A stretch of 64,000 bases of DNA from DASWJZ01 sp963805325 (GTDB taxonomy: Bacteria; Pseudomonadota; Alphaproteobacteria; Rhizobiales; Afifellaceae). Below are positions 50,881 through 63,830 of the stretch, one piece after another. The translations under genes were made by a program, and so were the position numbers. The DNA lies in contig CAWDTS010000008.1 of assembly GCA_963805325.1 (NCBI GenBank), positions 1-64,000 on the forward strand, given 5' to 3'. Position 1 is the first letter of the stretch, and every line of letters begins with the position of its first letter. The notes beneath the pieces were generated by a model. The model was not told the DNA's origin and searched no databases. It worked only from the letters and a program-made list of their open reading frames with translations.

Positions 50881-53530
50881 TCAGTCGGCCTTTCCCGCCG
50901 CCGGCGCCGCGCCGACGCCGATCGCGATCATGAAGGAGGGCAGCACGATCAGCGAAACGATCAGCACGAAGAAGATCGCCAGTCCGAGAAGGACGCCCAT
51001 GGAAAAGAGGCCCTCGTGTTTCGCCAGCGAAAGTGTGGCGAAGGCTGCGACGGTGTTAAGCTGCGTTATCAGGTACGGCGACCGGAGTCGACGTGTCGAG
51101 AACCTCGCTGTCCCCGTCCGCCGGTTCGTGCCCGACTTCGCGGGCCCGGCTCACCATGTGGATGCTGCTCGCCACGCCAAGCCCGATCAGTAGCGGGATC
51201 ACGATGACGTTGGCGAAGTTGAACGGGAGGTTGAGTGCCGCCGAGCCGGCGACGACCCAGAGCGACGCCACCGCAAGAGGCAGAAGCACGAGGACGACAT
51301 CGGAAAGCCGCCGCCTGATCAGGGTGACGACGATGACGATGGCGATGATCGTGTAGGCGATCGCCTCGGCGAAGGAGAGAAGGATTGCCTCCCCTGCGCC
51401 GGCAATGCTGGCGGGCGCTCCCGACGCCTCCGGCGCCACAGTGTGGACCTCGTCTGCGAACTGCTTCATCTCCGCGGCCGATGCGAGCTCCCGCTTCGGC
51501 AGGACGCGCAGACGGAAACGTCCATCCGAGGCGACCCAATCGTTGCGTAGATCCTCAGGGATGTCGCCGATGCTAACCATATTGGAGACCGAAAGCTTCT
51601 GCCTGAGGTCGGCGGCGATGAGCGGCATCTCGCGCGTCAGCGCTTCACCAAGTTGGCGGAGGTTCGCCGGATCGGTGCCGCGCGCCGTCTCGAATTCCGC
51701 AAGTGCATCGGAGAGCGTGCGCCCGGCTGGCGGGATCGACGGGTCGATCGGATTGTCGGGCGGCGTGTCCGCGATCCGGCCGGCGCTCGCCTTGATCTTC
51801 GCAAAGGCCTCCTGAAGCTCTGCGTCCGTCGGCGCCGGCTTTGGCTCCTTCGGCGCGAAGAAATCTTCGCCCAGGCGCTCGCGCACCGCGGCAAGCGCCG
51901 CGAGCTTGGCCTCCTGATCGCGCGGAACGAAGTTCCCGATCCAGCGCACGCCGGCGACGTCGGGCAGATCCGAAAGCCGCTTCGCAAGATCGGCCGCCGC
52001 TTCCTGGTCGGGCGCCAGCACATCCAGCGCATAGGGGGACGTCTCGGGGTCGGTGGCGAGGTCACGATAGGTGCGCACCGCCTCGGTCTTCTGGTTCTGG
52101 AGGTTCAGCGGGTTGGTGTCGATTTTCGCGCGCGGCGCGATCACCGCCGCTGCGATAGTCGCGATGCCGGCAAGTACGAGGATCAGGCGATAGTGCCGAT
52201 TGACGAGCGAAGCGATTCCGATGTGCTGCACGGCGCGCGCTGACGGCTGTGCCCCCATCACCGAAAGCAGCGCTGGCAGAACCGTGAAGGTGATGACGAG
52301 GGCGACCAGCATGCCGAAGGCCGAGATGATTCCGAACTCGGCGAGCCCGACATAGCTGGTCGGAACGAAGGACAGAAAGGCGAGCGCCGCGCAAAGCGCA
52401 CTGAGCGTGATGCTGACGCCCTCCCCCTTGACGGCCGTCCTGAGCGCACCTTCGAACGCAGCGCCCCGTCGCGCCGCCTCGAGATAGCGCAGGCTGAGAT
52501 GCGTGCCGAAATCGATGCCGAGGCCGAAGAAAAGCACCATGAACGCGACCGAGATCAGGTTCAGTCGCCCGACGGAGACGGCGGCGAGACCGGTGGTCCA
52601 GATCGCTCCCATCAGGAGCGCGATCAGAAGCGCGGCGATCGTGCGCCCTGACCGGATGCCGATCGTGAGGATGGCGGATACGAGGATCAGCGAGAGCCCG
52701 CTCGCATAAAGCGCGCTGGAGAAGGCGTCGTTCAACTCCTGCTGTCGAAGCACCGGCTCGCCCGTGACCCTGAAGCGCGCGTCCGGATGAGCGGCGCGCG
52801 TCTCCGTGATCGCGGTCGCTATTGCGTCGATCGCCGGTCCCGCCCGATTGATGGAGCTGTCGTTGAGAACCGGCTTGAGCTGAATGATCTGGCGCGTCCC
52901 GCCACGATCGATGCCGGCGCGGAAGAGCTCGCTCCACTGCATCTCCGTCGGCTTGCCGGCGGCCGTGTCATGCACCGTCGCCGCCAGCTGCGAGAGGAGG
53001 TTTGCAAGCGACGCGGGAGCAGCGCTTTCCGCCACACCGTCGGCGGCGAGCCCAAGCAGGCCCGCCATGCCGCGCAGGCTCGGATCCTCGGCCAGGCTTG
53101 TGATCAGCCGCCGCGCCGGGCGAATCTGCTCCCCGATTGCCCGAATCTGCTCAGGGTCGAGAAACAACAGGCCGTAGTGCTGGAAATAGGGTGAGCTGGC
53201 GGCAAGCTCGACGGACTCGATGAGATTCTTGCGCTCAGACAGACGCGTCGCCAGATCGCGCGCGGCGGACTCGGCGCCCGCCGGGGTCTCGGCATCGACC
53301 ACGACGACCGCAATGTCCTCCTGGGGAAACGCCGCCCGGTAGGCAGTATCCGCCTTGCGGAACGGCAGATCGGCGGAGAGAATCTCCGTCGTGCTGGTAT
53401 TGATCGTTAGCCGGGTCGCGGCAAAGCCCGCGATCACGGTCAGGACCAGCGCAACACCAAGTACCGCCCATGGCCAGCGCGTGGCCATGCCCACGCACGC
53501 TCTGGTGATGAAGTCGCCCATTCTTGACAT
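50881..53530 (-). CDS. hpnN: Hopanoid transporter HpnN, RND superfamily (frameshifted near the C-terminus)
   Basis: About 882 residues. HpnN moves hopanoids from the inner to the outer membrane. It has the RND pattern: one N-terminal membrane helix (WAVLGVALVLTVIAGFAAT), a large periplasmic loop, five helices, a second loop and a final helix set (AIAYTIIAIVIVVTLIRRR, ANVIVIPLLIGLGVASSIHM). The frame breaks near 51070 after DTSTPVAV; the next frame continues ITQLNTVAAFATLSLAKHEG and two more helices to TGA at 50881-50883. The start ATG 53528-53530 has GGAG upstream; a Met three codons on or at 53584 are alternatives. hpnA follows at once. Confidence 0.93.
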
Positions 53531-53693
53531 TCGGGGGTTTGCTCCGACCTGATCGGCTAACTTAGCGTGCGCCTTGGATTGCAAGGATTGGCCTCAAACG
53601 GCCGAAATCGGCAGCAGAACGCTTGTTAAGGCTAGCTTGCGGGTTGCCGCAAGCCGTTTCGGTCGCGCATTGTCCGGCTCTGGGGATACGATT

Positions 53694-54626
53694 TTGAACA
53701 ACGCAGAATTCGAGAATCGGCTGGCCCTTGCCGGAAATGCCGTTGAGGAAACCCTTGCGGCGCTTCTCGCCGTCAAGCCCATCGCAGGCGAGATCGCTCG
53801 GCCGACGCGGCTGATCGAAGCGATGCGCTACGCAACGCTTGCCGGGGGCAAACGGTTGCGGCCGTTCCTGGCGGTCGAGGCCGCACGCCTCTTCGGAGCC
53901 GAGGGAGCCGAGGTCCTGCGCGCCGCGGCCTCGGTCGAGCTGATCCATTGCTACAGTCTGGTCCACGACGACCTTCCGGCAATGGACGACGACGACCTCC
54001 GCCGCGGACGGCCGACCACCCACCGCGCCTATGACGATGCGACGGCAATCCTTGCCGGCAACTCGCTCCTGACGCTGGCCTTCGACGTGCTGGCCGATGA
54101 AGCGACCGACCCCGATCCAGCAATCCGCGTGGCGCTCGTTTCGACGCTCGCCCGCGCCTCCGGCATCGGCGGCATGGCCGGCGGGCAGATGCTCGACCTT
54201 GAGGCCGAAGGGCGCTTCGCGGCGGACGGCAATCCGCTTGCCCTCGGCGAGACCGATATCCTGCGCCTGCAGGCAATGAAGACCGGCGCGCTCCTCACCG
54301 TATCGGCGGAGATGGGCGCCATCATCGGCCGCGCCGACAAGAACGGCCGCGACGCAATTCGCACCTACGGGCACAAGCTCGGTCAGGCATTCCAGATCGC
54401 CGACGACCTGCTCGACGTTGAGTCGGACGCCGCGACGCTCGGCAAGGCAACCGGCAAGGATTCGGAGATGGGTAAGGCGACGCTGATCGGCCTTTGGGGC
54501 GTCGAGGCGGCGCGTCAGCGCCTTGCCGGCCTTGTGGTCGATGCCGAGAAGGCGCTGTCCGGCTTCGACGCGCGCGCCGATGTGCTCCGCCGTGCCGCGC
54601 ATTTCGTCGCCGATCGCAAAAACTGA
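53694..54626 (+). CDS. ispA: Farnesyl diphosphate synthase (polyprenyl synthetase)
   Basis: 310 residues from TTG 53694; the frame is open from 53574, but the longer N-terminus has no homology. It makes FPP (C15) from IPP and DMAPP or GPP. Motifs: MRYATLAGGKRLRPFLAVEA, first Asp-rich VHDDLPAMDDDDLRRGRPTTH, GGQMLDLEAEG, and second Asp-rich QIADDLLDVESD. FPP is the substrate of HpnD, so the gene closes the island functionally. It is divergent from hpnN across 163 bases and converges on glpK with a small AGGCT/AGCCT hairpin between the stops. Confidence 0.93.
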   Translation: MNNAEFENRLALAGNAVEETLAALLAVKPIAGEIARPTRLIEAMRYATLAGGKRLRPFLAVEAARLFGAEGAEVLRAAASVELIHCYSLVHDDLPAMDDDDLRRGRPTTHRAYDDATAILAGNSLLTLAFDVLADEATDPDPAIRVALVSTLARASGIGGMAGGQMLDLEAEGRFAADGNPLALGETDILRLQAMKTGALLTVSAEMGAIIGRADKNGRDAIRTYGHKLGQAFQIADDLLDVESDAATLGKATGKDSEMGKATLIGLWGVEAARQRLAGLVVDAEKALSGFDARADVLRRAAHFVADRKN

Positions 54627-54641
54627 GGCTATCTTTCGAGC

Positions 54642-56150
54642 CTAGAGCGGCCCGAGCGTTCTCTTCACCGCGCCCCTCCAGGCATTGATCCTCGCGGCCC
54701 GTGTTGCCGCGTCCATCTTCGGGGAGAAGCGGCGGTCGCGTTTCCAGGAGCGCGCGAACTCCGCCATGTCCGGCCAAACGCCGGCGGCTCGTCCGGCAAG
54801 CCAGGCGGCGCCGAGCGCGGTCGTCTCGAGGATATGCGGCCGGTCGACGGGCGCATCGAGAATGTCGGCGAGGCGCTGCATGGTCCAGTCGCTCGCCACC
54901 ATGCCGCCGTCGACGCGAAGCACCGTCTCGCCCTCGCCCTTCGCGCCCTTTCCGCCGGACCAGTCGCGCCGCATCGCCTCGATCAGATCGAGCGTCTGGA
55001 AGGCCACCGATTCGAGCGCCGCATGGGCAAGCTCATTCACCCCCGTGGCGCGCGTCAGGCCGAACAGCGCGCCGCGCGCGGCCGCGTCCCAATGCGGCGC
55101 GCCAAGGCCGGTGAAGGCCGGCACGAGGATCACCATCTGCTCCGGATCGGCCTCCGCCGCGAGCGTGCCGGACTGGCCGGCATGGTCGATCAGCTTCAAC
55201 CCGTCGCGCAGCCACTGCACGGCGGCGCCGGCGATGAAGATCGAACCTTCCAACGCATAGGTCGTGCGCCCGTCGAGCCTATAGGCGATCGTCGTGAGAA
55301 GCTTGCTCCTGGAGGCGACAGCCTCTTCGCCGGTGTTCAGGACCGCGAAGCAGCCGGTGCCGTAGGTCGATTTCACCATGCCCGGCTCGAAGCATGCCTG
55401 CCCGACGGTGGCCGCCTGCTGATCGCCGGCGATGCCGCGGATCGGAATCGCCGCGCCGAAAAGCGCAGGCTCCGTCGTGCCGAAATCGCCGGCGCTGTCC
55501 CTGACCTCCGGCAACATCACGCGCGGCACGCCGAGAAGCTTCAGGAGATCGTCGTCCCAATCGTTGCGATGGATGTCATAGAGAAGCGTGCGCGAAGCGT
55601 TGGTCGCGTCAGTCGCATGCACGCGTCCGCCGGTCAGCCGCCAGAGCAGAAACGAGTCGACCGTGCCGAAAGCGAGGTGCCCGGCCTCGGCTGCAGCACG
55701 CGCGCCTTCGACGTGCTCAAGCATCCACGCAACCTTGGTGCCGGAAAAATAGGGATCGAGCACGAGCCCGGTTTTTGCCGTGACCGCCGGCTCGGCCCCC
55801 TCGGAGCGCAGCCGCTCGCAGATATCGGCCGTCCGCCGGTCCTGCCACACGATGGCGTTGTGGATCGGCTTGCCCGTGCGGCGATCCCAGACGAGCGCCG
55901 TCTCGCGCTGGTTGGTGATGCCGAGCGCGGCGAGCCTGGACGCCTCGATCCCCGCGCCGGTCAGCGCGCCGCGCGCCGTGTCGAGCGTCGTCTGCCAGAT
56001 GTCCTCCGGATCGTGCTCGACCCAGCCCGACGCCGGGTAATGCTGTGGAAACTCACGCTGCGCGGAGCTGACGATCGCCTGCTCGCTGCCGAAGACGATC
56101 GCCCGGCTCGATGTCGTGCCCTGGTCGATAGCGAGGATGAACGGGTTCAT
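54642..56150 (-). CDS. glpK: Glycerol kinase
   Basis: 502 residues from ATG 56148-56150; an in-frame ATG at 56174 falls in the upstream hairpin. GlpK phosphorylates glycerol with ATP, trapping it after import. FGGY-kinase segments: ILAIDQGTTSSRAIVF, GWVEHDPEDIWQTT, GITNQRETALVWDR, VDSFLLWRLTGGRVHATDATNASRT, and IAGDQQAATVGQACF. It is the last gene of the minus-strand glp operon, separated from glpV by a strong stem-loop. GlpK and GlpD together turn glycerol into DHAP. Confidence 0.96.
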   Translation of the reverse strand: MNPFILAIDQGTTSSRAIVFGSEQAIVSSAQREFPQHYPASGWVEHDPEDIWQTTLDTARGALTGAGIEASRLAALGITNQRETALVWDRRTGKPIHNAIVWQDRRTADICERLRSEGAEPAVTAKTGLVLDPYFSGTKVAWMLEHVEGARAAAEAGHLAFGTVDSFLLWRLTGGRVHATDATNASRTLLYDIHRNDWDDDLLKLLGVPRVMLPEVRDSAGDFGTTEPALFGAAIPIRGIAGDQQAATVGQACFEPGMVKSTYGTGCFAVLNTGEEAVASRSKLLTTIAYRLDGRTTYALEGSIFIAGAAVQWLRDGLKLIDHAGQSGTLAAEADPEQMVILVPAFTGLGAPHWDAAARGALFGLTRATGVNELAHAALESVAFQTLDLIEAMRRDWSGGKGAKGEGETVLRVDGGMVASDWTMQRLADILDAPVDRPHILETTALGAAWLAGRAAGVWPDMAEFARSWKRDRRFSPKMDAATRAARINAWRGAVKRTLGPL

Positions 56151-56169
56151 GGCATCGTCCCAAAAGGAA

Positions 56170-56199
56170 GGCATGGCCGGGACTGAACCCGGCCATGCC
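56170..56199 (-). other. 12-bp perfect stem-loop between glpV and glpK
   Basis: GGCATGGCCGGG (56170-56181) and CCCGGCCATGCC (56188-56199) pair completely around a 6-base loop. In the minus-strand message it lies between the glpV stop and glpK start and is followed by TTCCTTTT. It may act as a partial terminator or as a 3' stabiliser of the glpV message, which would lower glpK relative to the binding protein. Confidence 0.6.
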
Positions 56200-56225
56200 T
56201 CGTCTTACCAGACTTGCTGCGTCGC

Positions 56226-57969
<1,744 letters not shown>

Positions 57970-57996
57970 TGGCTTTACCTCCCTTTTCTTCAAAAC

Positions 57997-58013
57997 GTCG
58001 GCCGACGGCCGAC
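57997..58013 (-). other. Hairpin upstream of glpV
   Basis: GTCGGC and GCCGAC arms enclose CGACG; on the minus strand it is followed at once by GTTTTG. It stands between glpU and the glpV ribosome site. It resembles an attenuator or partial terminator. Confidence 0.45.
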
Positions 58014-58027
58014 AACCCCCTGATGCC

Positions 58028-58324
58028 TCACACCCATCGGAACACCGCGAAGGCGTAGATGAGTGAGAGGCCAAGAGCCCACCAAAGGTTCGGGCCGACG
58101 AGCCCGAGCCAAGCCAAATGAATGAAGGCGCTGCCCAGCAGCGAAATGAACAGGCGGTCGCCGCGCGTCGTATCGAGGCCGAGGATGCCGTGACGCGGGC
58201 CGCCGCCGGGCGACACCAGTTCCCACGTTGTCATCCCGCAGAGCATCAGGAAGATGACGACGAAAAAGGTGGCAGTCTGCCACGTCCACGCCATCCACGA
58301 GAGATCGAAGCCGGATGCGGCCAT
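58028..58324 (-). CDS. glpU: Small membrane protein GlpU (DUF2160)
   Basis: 98 residues from ATG 58322-58324. Three hydrophobic segments are visible: ATFFVVIFLMLCGMTTWELV, LFISLLGSAFIHLAWLGLV and LWWALGLSLIYAFAVF, with a GGGPRHGILGLDTTRGDRLF loop between the first two. The family occurs only in glycerol ABC operons between the permeases and the binding protein; its role is unknown. The start overlaps the glpQ stop by one base. Confidence 0.88.
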   Translation of the reverse strand: MAASGFDLSWMAWTWQTATFFVVIFLMLCGMTTWELVSPGGGPRHGILGLDTTRGDRLFISLLGSAFIHLAWLGLVGPNLWWALGLSLIYAFAVFRWV

Positions 58325-59187
58325 CACACCCTCCCGAGGGCAAAGCCCTTGGCGATGTAGTTGCGCACGAAATAGATGACGACGGCGCCGGGTATCAGCG
58401 TCAGCACGCCCGCCGCGGCGAGGAGCCCAAGCTCGTAGCCCGACGTGCTGGCGGTGCGCGTCATCACCGCCGCGATCGGCTTCGCCGCGACCGAGGTCAG
58501 TGTCTTTGCGAGAAGCAGCTCGACCCAGGAGAACATGAAGCAGAAGAAGGCGGTCACGCCGATCCCAGATGCGATCAGCGGCATGAATATCTTCACAAAG
58601 AACTTCGGGAACGAGTAGCCGTCGATATAGGCGGTCTCGTCGATCTCCTTCGGCACGCCCGACATGAAGCCCTCCAGGATCCACACGGCGAGCGGGACAT
58701 TGAAGAGGCAATGCGCGAGCGCGACAGCGATATGCGTGTCAAAGAGTCCGAGCCCCGAATAAAGCTGGAAGAACGGCAGCGCGAACACCGCCGGCGGCGC
58801 CATGCGATTGGTCAAGAGCCAGAAGAAGAGGTGCTTGTCGCCGACGAAACGATAGCGCGAGAAGGCGTAGGCCGCCGGCAGCGCCGCCGTCACCGAGATG
58901 ACCATGTTGAGGGTCACGTAGATGATGGAGTTGCGGTAGCCGTTGTACCAGGTCGCGTCGGTGAAGATCTCGTGATAGCTCGCCAACGTGAAACGGTGTG
59001 GCCAGAGCGTCAGGCCGCCAAGGATCTCGTTCGTCGTCTTGAACGACATATTGAGGAGCCAGTAGATCGGCACCATCAGGAAAAGGATGTAGAGCGTGGG
59101 AACCAGCCAGCTCCAGCCAACCTTGGAGGTCGAGCGCTGGTGCTCACGCGCCGCGAGGATCGCGGATGTCGAGGTTGTGTCGGTCAT
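58324..59187 (-). CDS. glpQ: Glycerol ABC transporter permease GlpQ
   Basis: 287 residues with six predicted membrane segments, MetI-type permease fold (MalG-like). N-terminal helix LVPTLYILFLMVPIYWLLNM; the ATPase-contacting EAA loop is EIDETAYIDGYSFPKFFVKIFMPLIASGI. It pairs with GlpP to form the inner-membrane channel. The start overlaps the glpP stop by ATGA, and the stop touches the glpU start. Sequence intact. Confidence 0.93.
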   Translation of the reverse strand: MTDTTSTSAILAAREHQRSTSKVGWSWLVPTLYILFLMVPIYWLLNMSFKTTNEILGGLTLWPHRFTLASYHEIFTDATWYNGYRNSIIYVTLNMVISVTAALPAAYAFSRYRFVGDKHLFFWLLTNRMAPPAVFALPFFQLYSGLGLFDTHIAVALAHCLFNVPLAVWILEGFMSGVPKEIDETAYIDGYSFPKFFVKIFMPLIASGIGVTAFFCFMFSWVELLLAKTLTSVAAKPIAAVMTRTASTSGYELGLLAAAGVLTLIPGAVVIYFVRNYIAKGFALGRV

Positions 59188-60050
59188 GACTTCTCCTCGT
59201 TGCGCATCATCAGCGTGTAGAAGATCCAGCTCAGGAGCAGCACGATCAGGAAGTAGATGATCGACATCGCCCCGGCCGGCCCAAGGTCAAACTGGCCGAG
59301 CGCAACCTTCACAAGATCGATCGACAGGAACGTCGTGGTGTTGCCCGGACCGCCGCCGGTCAGCACCGCCGGCTCCGTGTAGATCATGAACGAGTCCATG
59401 AAGCGGAGCAGGATGGCGATGGTGAGCACACGCTTCATCTTCGGCAGCTGGATGAAGCGGAAGACGGACCAGCGCGAGGCGGCGTCGATCTTGGCGGCCT
59501 GGTAATAGGCGTCCGGGATCGAGATCAGCCCGGCATAGGCAAGCAGCACCACGAGCGACGTCCAGTGCCAGACATCCATGAGAATGATCGTGAACCAGGC
59601 GTCGATTGGATGGCGCGTGTAGTTGTAGTCGATGCCGAGACTTCTGAGCCCATGCCCAAGCAGGCCGATGTCCGGCAGAGCGAGAATGTTCCATATCGCG
59701 CCGACGACATTCCACGGAATGAGGAGCGGCAGCGCCATCAGCACGAGGCAGACCGAGACCCACGGTCCCTTGCGCGGCATGGTGAGCGCTATGGCGACGC
59801 CGAGCGGTATCTCGATGACGAGGATGATGAAGGTAAAGCTCAGCTGCCGTCCAAGCGCCTTGTGAAAGCGGTCGGAATGCAGCACGTCCTGGAACCACCC
59901 CACGCCGTGGAACACGAACATGTTGTTGCCGAACGTCTCCTGCACAGAATAATTCACGACCGTCATCAGCGGGATGATGGCGTTGAAGGCCACCAGAATG
60001 AGGACGGGCAACACCAGAAACCAGGCACGATTGTTCAGGGTCTTATCCAT
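59184..60050 (-). CDS. glpP: Glycerol ABC transporter permease GlpP
   Basis: 288 residues, six predicted membrane segments, MalF/UgpA-like permease. N-terminal helix WFLVLPVLILVAFNAIIPLMTV; EAA loop YYQAAKIDAASRWSVFRFIQLPKMKR. It forms a heterodimer with GlpQ. It starts 3 bases after the glpT stop and overlaps glpQ, so glpT-glpP-glpQ-glpU are tightly coupled. Confidence 0.93.
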   Translation of the reverse strand: MDKTLNNRAWFLVLPVLILVAFNAIIPLMTVVNYSVQETFGNNMFVFHGVGWFQDVLHSDRFHKALGRQLSFTFIILVIEIPLGVAIALTMPRKGPWVSVCLVLMALPLLIPWNVVGAIWNILALPDIGLLGHGLRSLGIDYNYTRHPIDAWFTIILMDVWHWTSLVVLLAYAGLISIPDAYYQAAKIDAASRWSVFRFIQLPKMKRVLTIAILLRFMDSFMIYTEPAVLTGGGPGNTTTFLSIDLVKVALGQFDLGPAGAMSIIYFLIVLLLSWIFYTLMMRNEEKS

Positions 60051-60053
60051 GGC

Positions 60054-61151
60054 CTATGCGGCTCCCACCGCCGGCACGCCTTTGACGCGGCGTCCGTCGA
60101 CATAGACGTGGACGTTCGCCGGGTCGAAGACGACGCGCGCCTGATCGCCTTCGATGCGCGCGTCCTCCCCGGCGATGGCGTTGAACGGAAGGCCGTCGAG
60201 ATCGACCCTCACCACGCGGTAGCGGCCCACATCGTCGACCTTGATCACGCGGCCCAGAACGCCCTCGCCGTTGGCGGAGATGCGCAGGAACTCCGGGCGG
60301 ATGCCAAGCTCCGTCTTCGCCCCGGCCGGAAGGTCCGGATAGGCATGCCCAAGCATGATCTGGCGGTTGCCGAGGCGTGCCCGGTTGCCGGTCACCTCGA
60401 CCGGCGCGACGTTCATCCCCGGTGAGCCGATGAAGTAACCGACGAAGGTGTGCTCCGGCCGCTCGAAGAGATCCTCCGGCGTGCCGATCTGCACCACCTC
60501 GCCCTCGTACATGACGACGACCTTGTCGGCGAAAGAGAGCGCCTCGGTCTGGTCATGCGTGACATAGACCATGGTCAGATCGAACTGCCGGTGAAGGTGC
60601 TTGATCTGCGCTCTCAGAACCCATTTCAGGTGCGGGTCGATGACCGTCAGCGGCTCGTCGAAGAGGATCGCCGAGACGTCGGGTCGGACCAGGCCGCGGC
60701 CGAGCGAAATCTTCTGCTTGGCGTCGGCCGTCAGCCGCCGCGCCCGCTGATTGAGCATCGGGGCGAGCTCCAGCATCTCGGCGACCTCGGCGACGCGCTT
60801 TCGCACCTCCACCTCCGGCACGCGGCGGTTTCGAAGCGGAAAAGCGAGGTTCTGCGCGACCGTCATCGTGTCGTAGATCACGGGGAACTGGAAAACCTGC
60901 GCGATGTTGCGCTCCGCGGTCGGCAGCCCCGTCACGTCGATACCGTCGAAGAGCACGCGGCCCTCGCTCGGCGTGATCAGCCCGGAGATGATGTTCAGAA
61001 GCGTGGTCTTGCCGCAGCCCGAGGGCCCAAGCAGCGCATAGGCGCCACCGTCGTCCCAGACATGGTCGAGGCGCTTCAGCGCGTAATCCTCCGGACCGCG
61101 CGGCTGCGCCATGTAGGAGTGCGCTATCTGGTCGAGAACGATACGCGCCAT
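60054..61151 (-). CDS. glpT: Glycerol ABC transporter ATPase GlpT (degenerate signature motif)
   Basis: 365 residues from ATG 61149-61151. Walker A GPSGCGKTT (42-50), Q loop QVFQFPVIYD, Walker B ILFDEPL and H loop YVTHDQTEAL (His199) are consensus. The ABC signature, normally LSGGQ, is LTADAKQ at 140-146. A regulatory OB-type domain follows from about residue 240. It forms the ATPase pair with GlpS, which has the opposite set of defects. It starts 10 bases after the glpS stop. The gene name follows the rhizobial glycerol operon, not the E. coli glycerol-3-phosphate permease of the same name. Confidence 0.93.
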   Translation of the reverse strand: MARIVLDQIAHSYMAQPRGPEDYALKRLDHVWDDGGAYALLGPSGCGKTTLLNIISGLITPSEGRVLFDGIDVTGLPTAERNIAQVFQFPVIYDTMTVAQNLAFPLRNRRVPEVEVRKRVAEVAEMLELAPMLNQRARRLTADAKQKISLGRGLVRPDVSAILFDEPLTVIDPHLKWVLRAQIKHLHRQFDLTMVYVTHDQTEALSFADKVVVMYEGEVVQIGTPEDLFERPEHTFVGYFIGSPGMNVAPVEVTGNRARLGNRQIMLGHAYPDLPAGAKTELGIRPEFLRISANGEGVLGRVIKVDDVGRYRVVRVDLDGLPFNAIAGEDARIEGDQARVVFDPANVHVYVDGRRVKGVPAVGAA

Positions 61152-61161
61152 CGCCGCCCCC

Positions 61162-62249
<1,088 letters not shown>

Positions 62250-62253
<4 letters not shown>

Positions 62254-63806
62254 GACGCGGCTCCGCTTGCAACGGCTGGCGCGGCGGCGACCGCGCGCAT
62301 CCAGTCGTCGAGTCGGCCGGCGTCGAGCGCGCTCACGGCGAGACCGAGCTTCGAGCGCCGCCAGAGCACGTCCTCGGCGGTGCGCGCCCATTCGTGCTCC
62401 ATCAGGTAGCGCACCTCGCGCTCGCTCAAATCCGCGCCGAACGAAGCGCCCCAATCCTCTGCCGTGCGGACTCCTTCGACGATTTGATAGGCGCGCGTTC
62501 CGTAGGCATGCGCAAACCGTGCTGCGCGCTTCGGCGTGCATGCCGGCGAGCGCGCCGCGATTGCCACGGCGAGCGCCGACAATCCGTCGACCGGAAAGTC
62601 TCCGCCCGGCAGCGACGCCTTCGCCGTCCACGGCTTGCCCATTCCGGCGAGGAACGGCTGCAGCTTCTCGAGCGCCGCTTCGGCGAGCCGCCGATAGGTC
62701 GTGATCTTGCCGCCGTAGATGTTGAGGACAGGCGGCAGGTCGCCCCCGCCCTCGACCTTCAGCACGTAGTCGCGCGTCGCTTCCTGCGCTGCGCTGGCGC
62801 CGTCATCGTAGAGCGGACGGACACCCGAATAGGTCCAGACCACGCGCGCCGGGTCGATCGGTTGGCGGAAATATTCGCCCGCCGCGGCGCAGAGATATTC
62901 GATCTCCGCCTGCGTGGCGTGCGGCTTCCCCGGATCGCCGTCATAGTCGAGGTCGGTCGTCCCGATCAGGGTGAAATCGCCCTGGTAGGGAATGGCGAAG
63001 ACGATCCGCCCGTCGGCGTTCTGGAAAATGTAGGCGCGGTCGTGAGAGAAAAGGCGCGGGACGACGATGTGGCTCCCCTTCACCAAGCGCACCGGCGCGT
63101 CGAGCGGCAGGCTGAGCCGCTCCGCCACCACTTCGCCGACCCAGGGGCCGGCGGCGTTGACGAGAACCTTGGCACCGATCTCGCGTAGACCGCCGCTCGC
63201 GTCGCGCACGAGAATGCGCCAGCCGCCGGGGCGACGCTCCGCCTTCACCATCTCGACGCGCGTCTCGATCGTGGCGCCGCGCGCCGCAGCGTCGATCGCG
63301 TTCAGGACGACGAGGCGCGCATCGTCGACCCAGCAGTCGGAATATTCGAAGCCCCGGCGATAGACCGGCTTCAGCGGCGCGCCTGCCGCGTCCTTGCTGA
63401 GATCGATGCGGCGTGCCGGCGGCAGAATCTTCCGCCCGCCGAGATGGTCATAGAGAAGAAGGCCCAACCTGATGAGCCAGGCGGGCCGAAGTCCCTTGTG
63501 GTGCGGGAGGACGAACCGCAAGGGTGAAACGATGTGCGGCGCTGCGCGAAGCAGAACTTCGCGCTCCATGAGCGCCTCGCGTACGAGACGAAACTCGTAG
63601 AACTCAAGGTAGCGCAGGCCGCCGTGAACGAGCTTGGTCGAGGCCGAGGAGGTGGCGCCCGCGAGGTCGGACTTCTCGCAGAGATAAACGGAAAGACCCC
63701 GCCCCGCTGCGTCGCGCGCGATGCCGCAACCGTTCACGCCACCGCCGATGATGGCGATATCGAAGGGCGCTCCGGGCACCTGGCCTCCCCTTGTGCGGTG
63801 CAGCAT
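62250..63806 (-). CDS. glpD: Glycerol-3-phosphate dehydrogenase (FAD)
   Basis: 518 residues from ATG 63804-63806, with GTG 63779 as an alternative. GlpD oxidises glycerol-3-phosphate to DHAP at the inner membrane, passing electrons to quinone. Features: FAD motif FDIAIIGGGVNGCGIARDAAGRG, ATSSASTKLVHGGLRYLE, LVNAAGPWVGEVV, TYSGVRPLYDDGA and LNIYGGKITTYRRLAE. It is the first gene of the glp operon after glpR, with an operator-like array in front. Its end overlaps glpS. Confidence 0.96.
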
Positions 63807-63830
63807 TTTATCTTCGCCGCAACCTTGAGA

